Source: Novosphingobium capsulatum NBRC 12533 (GTDB lineage: Bacteria > Pseudomonadota > Alphaproteobacteria > Sphingomonadales > Sphingomonadaceae). From it: a stretch of 64,000 nucleotides of DNA. The DNA is taken from the NCBI RefSeq assembly GCF_001598375.1, contig NZ_BCYV01000012.1:186001-250000 (forward strand), written 5' to 3'. The notes under the pieces are model-generated. The model saw nothing but the letters and a program-made list of their open reading frames with translations, ran no database searches and was not told the DNA's origin. Below are positions 61,916 to 64,000 of this stretch, in pieces. Every line of letters starts with the position of its first letter. The stretch's first letter is position 1. The translations under genes and the position numbers were made by a program.

Positions 61916-62020
61916 ATGGCGAGGCCTTTTGCTGAATGTCTGCGCAATAGTGCTTTGCCCCGCGATTGTGAACACCGGGCGACGATGCGTTTTTTCTTAA
62001 GGGCACGGATGGTGAAGGCC

Positions 62021-63268
62021 TTAAAGGACCCGCAGGGTCGCGAGCCCTGCCATCCATGATGCGATAACAATGCCGGCCTGCGCGGGAATGACCCGCGCGG
62101 CAAAGGCCCTCGTGCCCGCCGTGGCTGAGAACAGCATCTTGGCAAGGCTGCTGGTGGTACAGGCGATCAGCACCGGCACGATGGCTTGGGCTGGCGTGAT
62201 CGCCCGCTCGCTTACCAGCGTTGCGATGGAAATGACGGCGGCGTGCACATCCAGCACGCCGCCGATGGCCGCCGCCGCCGCAATACCCATTGTGCCGAAC
62301 CACGCCTGCATCGCGGCCACCAGGATCAGCATCCCTGCCAACATCGCGGCAAAGACCAGCGCGATCATCACGTTGAAAGAGCGACTGAACCTGGGCGGCT
62401 CTGCAGATGTTTCGCGCCACGCCGCCAGCATGAACCAGCCGCCGGACAAGGCTGCAGCGGAGGCCGCGGCTGCTACCGTTGCGGCAGTTGCCAGAAATGC
62501 ATTGTGATCGGTGACCTCGATGACGACCGCCATCTGCACATAATTGGCCACCGTTGAAAGCACCGCCGCCGCGACGCCCGCTGAAAGCGAGGCAGGATTG
62601 GCGCGCACCCAGGCACCCATCGCGCCGATCGTCGCCGAACTGGAGATAAAGCCCGACACCAGCCCCAGCATCGGCACCCCCAATCGCGCGCCTAAAAGCC
62701 TTGTGGCCAGTTGCCCCATCGCATTGATGCCAAGGATCATGATGACCACCAGCCAGATGGCATGGGGGTTGAGCGCGGCAAACGGCCCCATGGGGCGATC
62801 GGGCAGCATCGGCAGCACGATCAGTGTCGCACCCGCAATCAGCAGGACATCGGCCACCTCCTCTGCGGTCACCATCTGCCCCACAAAGCGGTGCAGCGGT
62901 TCGCGGGCGGCCAGAACTATGGTGATGAGCACCGCCGATGCCCCGGCAAGATCGGGCGCGCTGACCGACAGCGCGCCGAGCAACGTGGTGGCTATCAGCG
63001 CGATTTCGGTGGTGATGCCGGGGTCGCACGAGGTACGGCGCTGCCAATTGCTGAACAGGGCCAGCGCGGTAATGCAGGCGAGGACGACACCGCTCATCCA
63101 AACCCACGGCGTCAAAGCGCTGCCGCAACCCACAAGGCCGGCGATGGTAAAGGAGCGCAGCCCCGCAGACGCCGGGCGCTCGGCTTTGCGCCGCTCCCGC
63201 TCCGCGCCGATCAGCAGGCCGATGCCCAGCGCAATCAGCAGGTGGTGCATCAGGGCGATGTCAGCCAT
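62021..63268 (-). CDS. MgtC-DUF4010 multi-spanning membrane protein
   Basis: A 415-residue protein with an MgtC-like N-terminus (LLIALGIGLLIGAERERRK, RSFTIAGLVG) joined to a DUF4010 domain of about eight helices (SGFISSSATIGAMG, LIACTTSSLAKMLFSATAG). DUF4010 proteins are poorly characterised membrane proteins. The MgtC half suggests a link with divalent cations. Its start overlaps the LuxR-type gene upstream by 8 bp. Function remains uncertain. Confidence 0.88.
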   Translation of the reverse strand: MADIALMHHLLIALGIGLLIGAERERRKAERPASAGLRSFTIAGLVGCGSALTPWVWMSGVVLACITALALFSNWQRRTSCDPGITTEIALIATTLLGALSVSAPDLAGASAVLITIVLAAREPLHRFVGQMVTAEEVADVLLIAGATLIVLPMLPDRPMGPFAALNPHAIWLVVIMILGINAMGQLATRLLGARLGVPMLGLVSGFISSSATIGAMGAWVRANPASLSAGVAAAVLSTVANYVQMAVVIEVTDHNAFLATAATVAAAASAAALSGGWFMLAAWRETSAEPPRFSRSFNVMIALVFAAMLAGMLILVAAMQAWFGTMGIAAAAAIGGVLDVHAAVISIATLVSERAITPAQAIVPVLIACTTSSLAKMLFSATAGTRAFAARVIPAQAGIVIASWMAGLATLRVL

Positions 63269-63782
63269 GGACAGCGTCCTTGCCTAGTGAGGTGGCAGGG
63301 TCGATCAACTCTTCCATGAACAGTGCGATGAGCCCAGTTTGTGAGGCTGTACCTGCCTTGGCATAGATACGTGTCAATTGCGCCCGCACGGTTCCCTGCG
63401 CCGATCCGCGCAGGGCCGCGATCTCAGCTACGTCCAACCCCTTGATGGCAAACAGCGCCACATCGGCCTCCGCCGTGGTCAAACCCCATTGCGCAAAACG
63501 CGCGCGGATCAGCGCCCCCATGGCGCCGCGGGCGGCCGCGATCAGTTCCTGATCCTGTCGCCCGCGTTCGATCAGCGACCGCACGTGAAAGGCCCCCACC
63601 ACCACGCCCGCAACAAGGGCCAGCGTGGCGCCCAATTCGATCGACAGGTGCCAGCCCAGCCCCGCCTCGGCGATGTCTCCTGCCACATCGATGGCGAAGA
63701 ACATCGCCGCCAGCACCTGACAGGCCAGCACCAGCGTCAGAATCAAGGCTTTGCGTTCGAGAGATCGGGCGGCATGCTGCAT
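63261..63782 (-). CDS. Membrane-anchored LuxR-type HTH regulator
   Basis: A 173-residue protein with two N-terminal transmembrane helices (ALILTLVLACQVLAAMFF and a second at about 47-68) and a C-terminal LuxR/GerE helix-turn-helix (LTTAEADVALFAIKGLDVAE, AALRGSAQGTVRAQLTRIYA). No receiver, PAS or autoinducer domain is present. It would bind DNA while tethered to the inner membrane, so the signal is probably sensed there. It overlaps and probably regulates the MgtC-DUF4010 gene. Confidence 0.88.
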   Translation of the reverse strand: MQHAARSLERKALILTLVLACQVLAAMFFAIDVAGDIAEAGLGWHLSIELGATLALVAGVVVGAFHVRSLIERGRQDQELIAAARGAMGALIRARFAQWGLTTAEADVALFAIKGLDVAEIAALRGSAQGTVRAQLTRIYAKAGTASQTGLIALFMEELIDPATSLGKDAVHG

Positions 63783-63791
63783 TGCGCCGGT

Positions 63792-64000
63792 TTACCGCCG
63801 ACCGGGCAACATGGCCAGCACCAGACCCTGCCCGGAGCGGCGCGTTTCAAAGATCACCCCGCCCAGATGCAGCACAATCAGCACATAGAGCAGATTGACA
63901 GCGGCCTCATGCGTCTCACCCAGCGGGTTTTCCTCGCCGTCGCGCTCATCCTCGCCATGCGGCGCGGCCTGTTCCACCGCATGACGCTCATGGGTCATCG
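63792..64000 (-). CDS. Cytochrome b561-type protein, C-terminal part (cut by window edge)
   Basis: The frame is open to the right edge and ends at 63792. The visible 69 residues contain a charged His/Glu-rich loop (HGEDERDGEENPLGETHE) and then a final helix, AAVNLLYVLIVLHLGGVIFE, with a His that fits the last haem b ligand, and a basic tail. This is the usual end of diheme cytochrome b561 proteins. It ends 9 bp before the LuxR-type gene and runs the same way, so the two may be co-transcribed. Confidence 0.75.
   Translation of the reverse strand, partial: MTHERHAVEQAAPHGEDERDGEENPLGETHEAAVNLLYVLIVLHLGGVIFETRRSGQGLVLAMLPGRR

Noticed and set aside
1..64000. CRISPR arrays, rRNA or tRNA genes, plasmid replication genes
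   Set aside because: None was seen by eye: no regular spaced repeats, no rRNA-like stretches, no Rep or ParAB proteins. Short tRNAs could be missed without a search.

Overview
The window reads as GC-rich alphaproteobacterial DNA, most likely Sphingomonadales (Novosphingobium/Sphingomonas-like). This is inferred from gene content: several TonB-dependent receptors beside glycosidases, Tat-exported rhamnosidases, LacI/GntR/IclR local regulators, a DUF4102-type integrase and an MlaA protein of the sphingomonad type. No rRNA, tRNA or CRISPR array was seen.

Region 1 (0-8 kb) is small-molecule catabolism: a MhpD-like hydratase and an atypical SDR on the plus strand, then an MFS transporter and a class III aminotransferase on the minus strand, diverging from a LysR gene. 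A scar follows, with an IS3 orfA remnant and the broken 5' end of a GH35-type beta-galactosidase, then a CaiB-type CoA-transferase and a divergent IclR regulator.

Region 2 (9-35 kb) is a glycan-use locus. It encodes an SGNH esterase, GH78 and GH106 alpha-L-rhamnosidases, a TonB receptor, a GH29 fucosidase, a GH42 beta-galactosidase and a beta-propeller (GH43-like) glycosidase. Interleaved are a sugar ABC transporter (binding protein, double ATPase, Rbs-type permease), a Gfo/Idh dehydrogenase, a MaoC hydratase and two solute-binding-protein homologues that lack signal peptides. A FadR-type GntR regulator sits at the right edge and shares an exact 11-bp palindrome-like site with the promoter at 22.3 kb. 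Together the genes suggest capture and trimming of a rhamnose-, fucose- and galactose-containing glycan or glycoside, with CoA-ester or keto-acid chemistry on the released parts. The region ends in a TonB receptor fused in frame to part of a PepSY membrane protein, followed by PepSY debris.

Region 3 (35.4-45.4 kb) is a tight minus-strand operon: TonB receptor, two alpha/beta hydrolases, a DMT-like transporter, a cytochrome P450 and a LacI repressor. Stops and starts overlap or nearly touch. LacI-type operators lie upstream of the operon and just before lacI. It looks like a self-contained uptake, ester hydrolysis and oxidation module for a natural product. A LysR gene and a truncated SDR follow.

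Region 4 (45.4-64 kb) is accessory. A tyrosine integrase marks its left side and has a 12-bp tandem repeat at its 5' flank. Then come a VIT-type Fe/Mn transporter, an OmpR/histidine-kinase pair, a tri-haem cytochrome c peroxidase-like protein, MlaA and a cytochrome b561, followed by a decayed AraC gene, an IS110-family element and a small XRE regulator. The right end holds divalent-metal genes: MgtC, a 47-residue membrane protein and a divergent NRAMP; an FrmR/RcnR-like sensor in one operon with a FixL/FixJ-like pair; a CDF exporter; and an MgtC-DUF4010 protein with a membrane-bound LuxR-type regulator and a second cytochrome b561 cut by the window edge.
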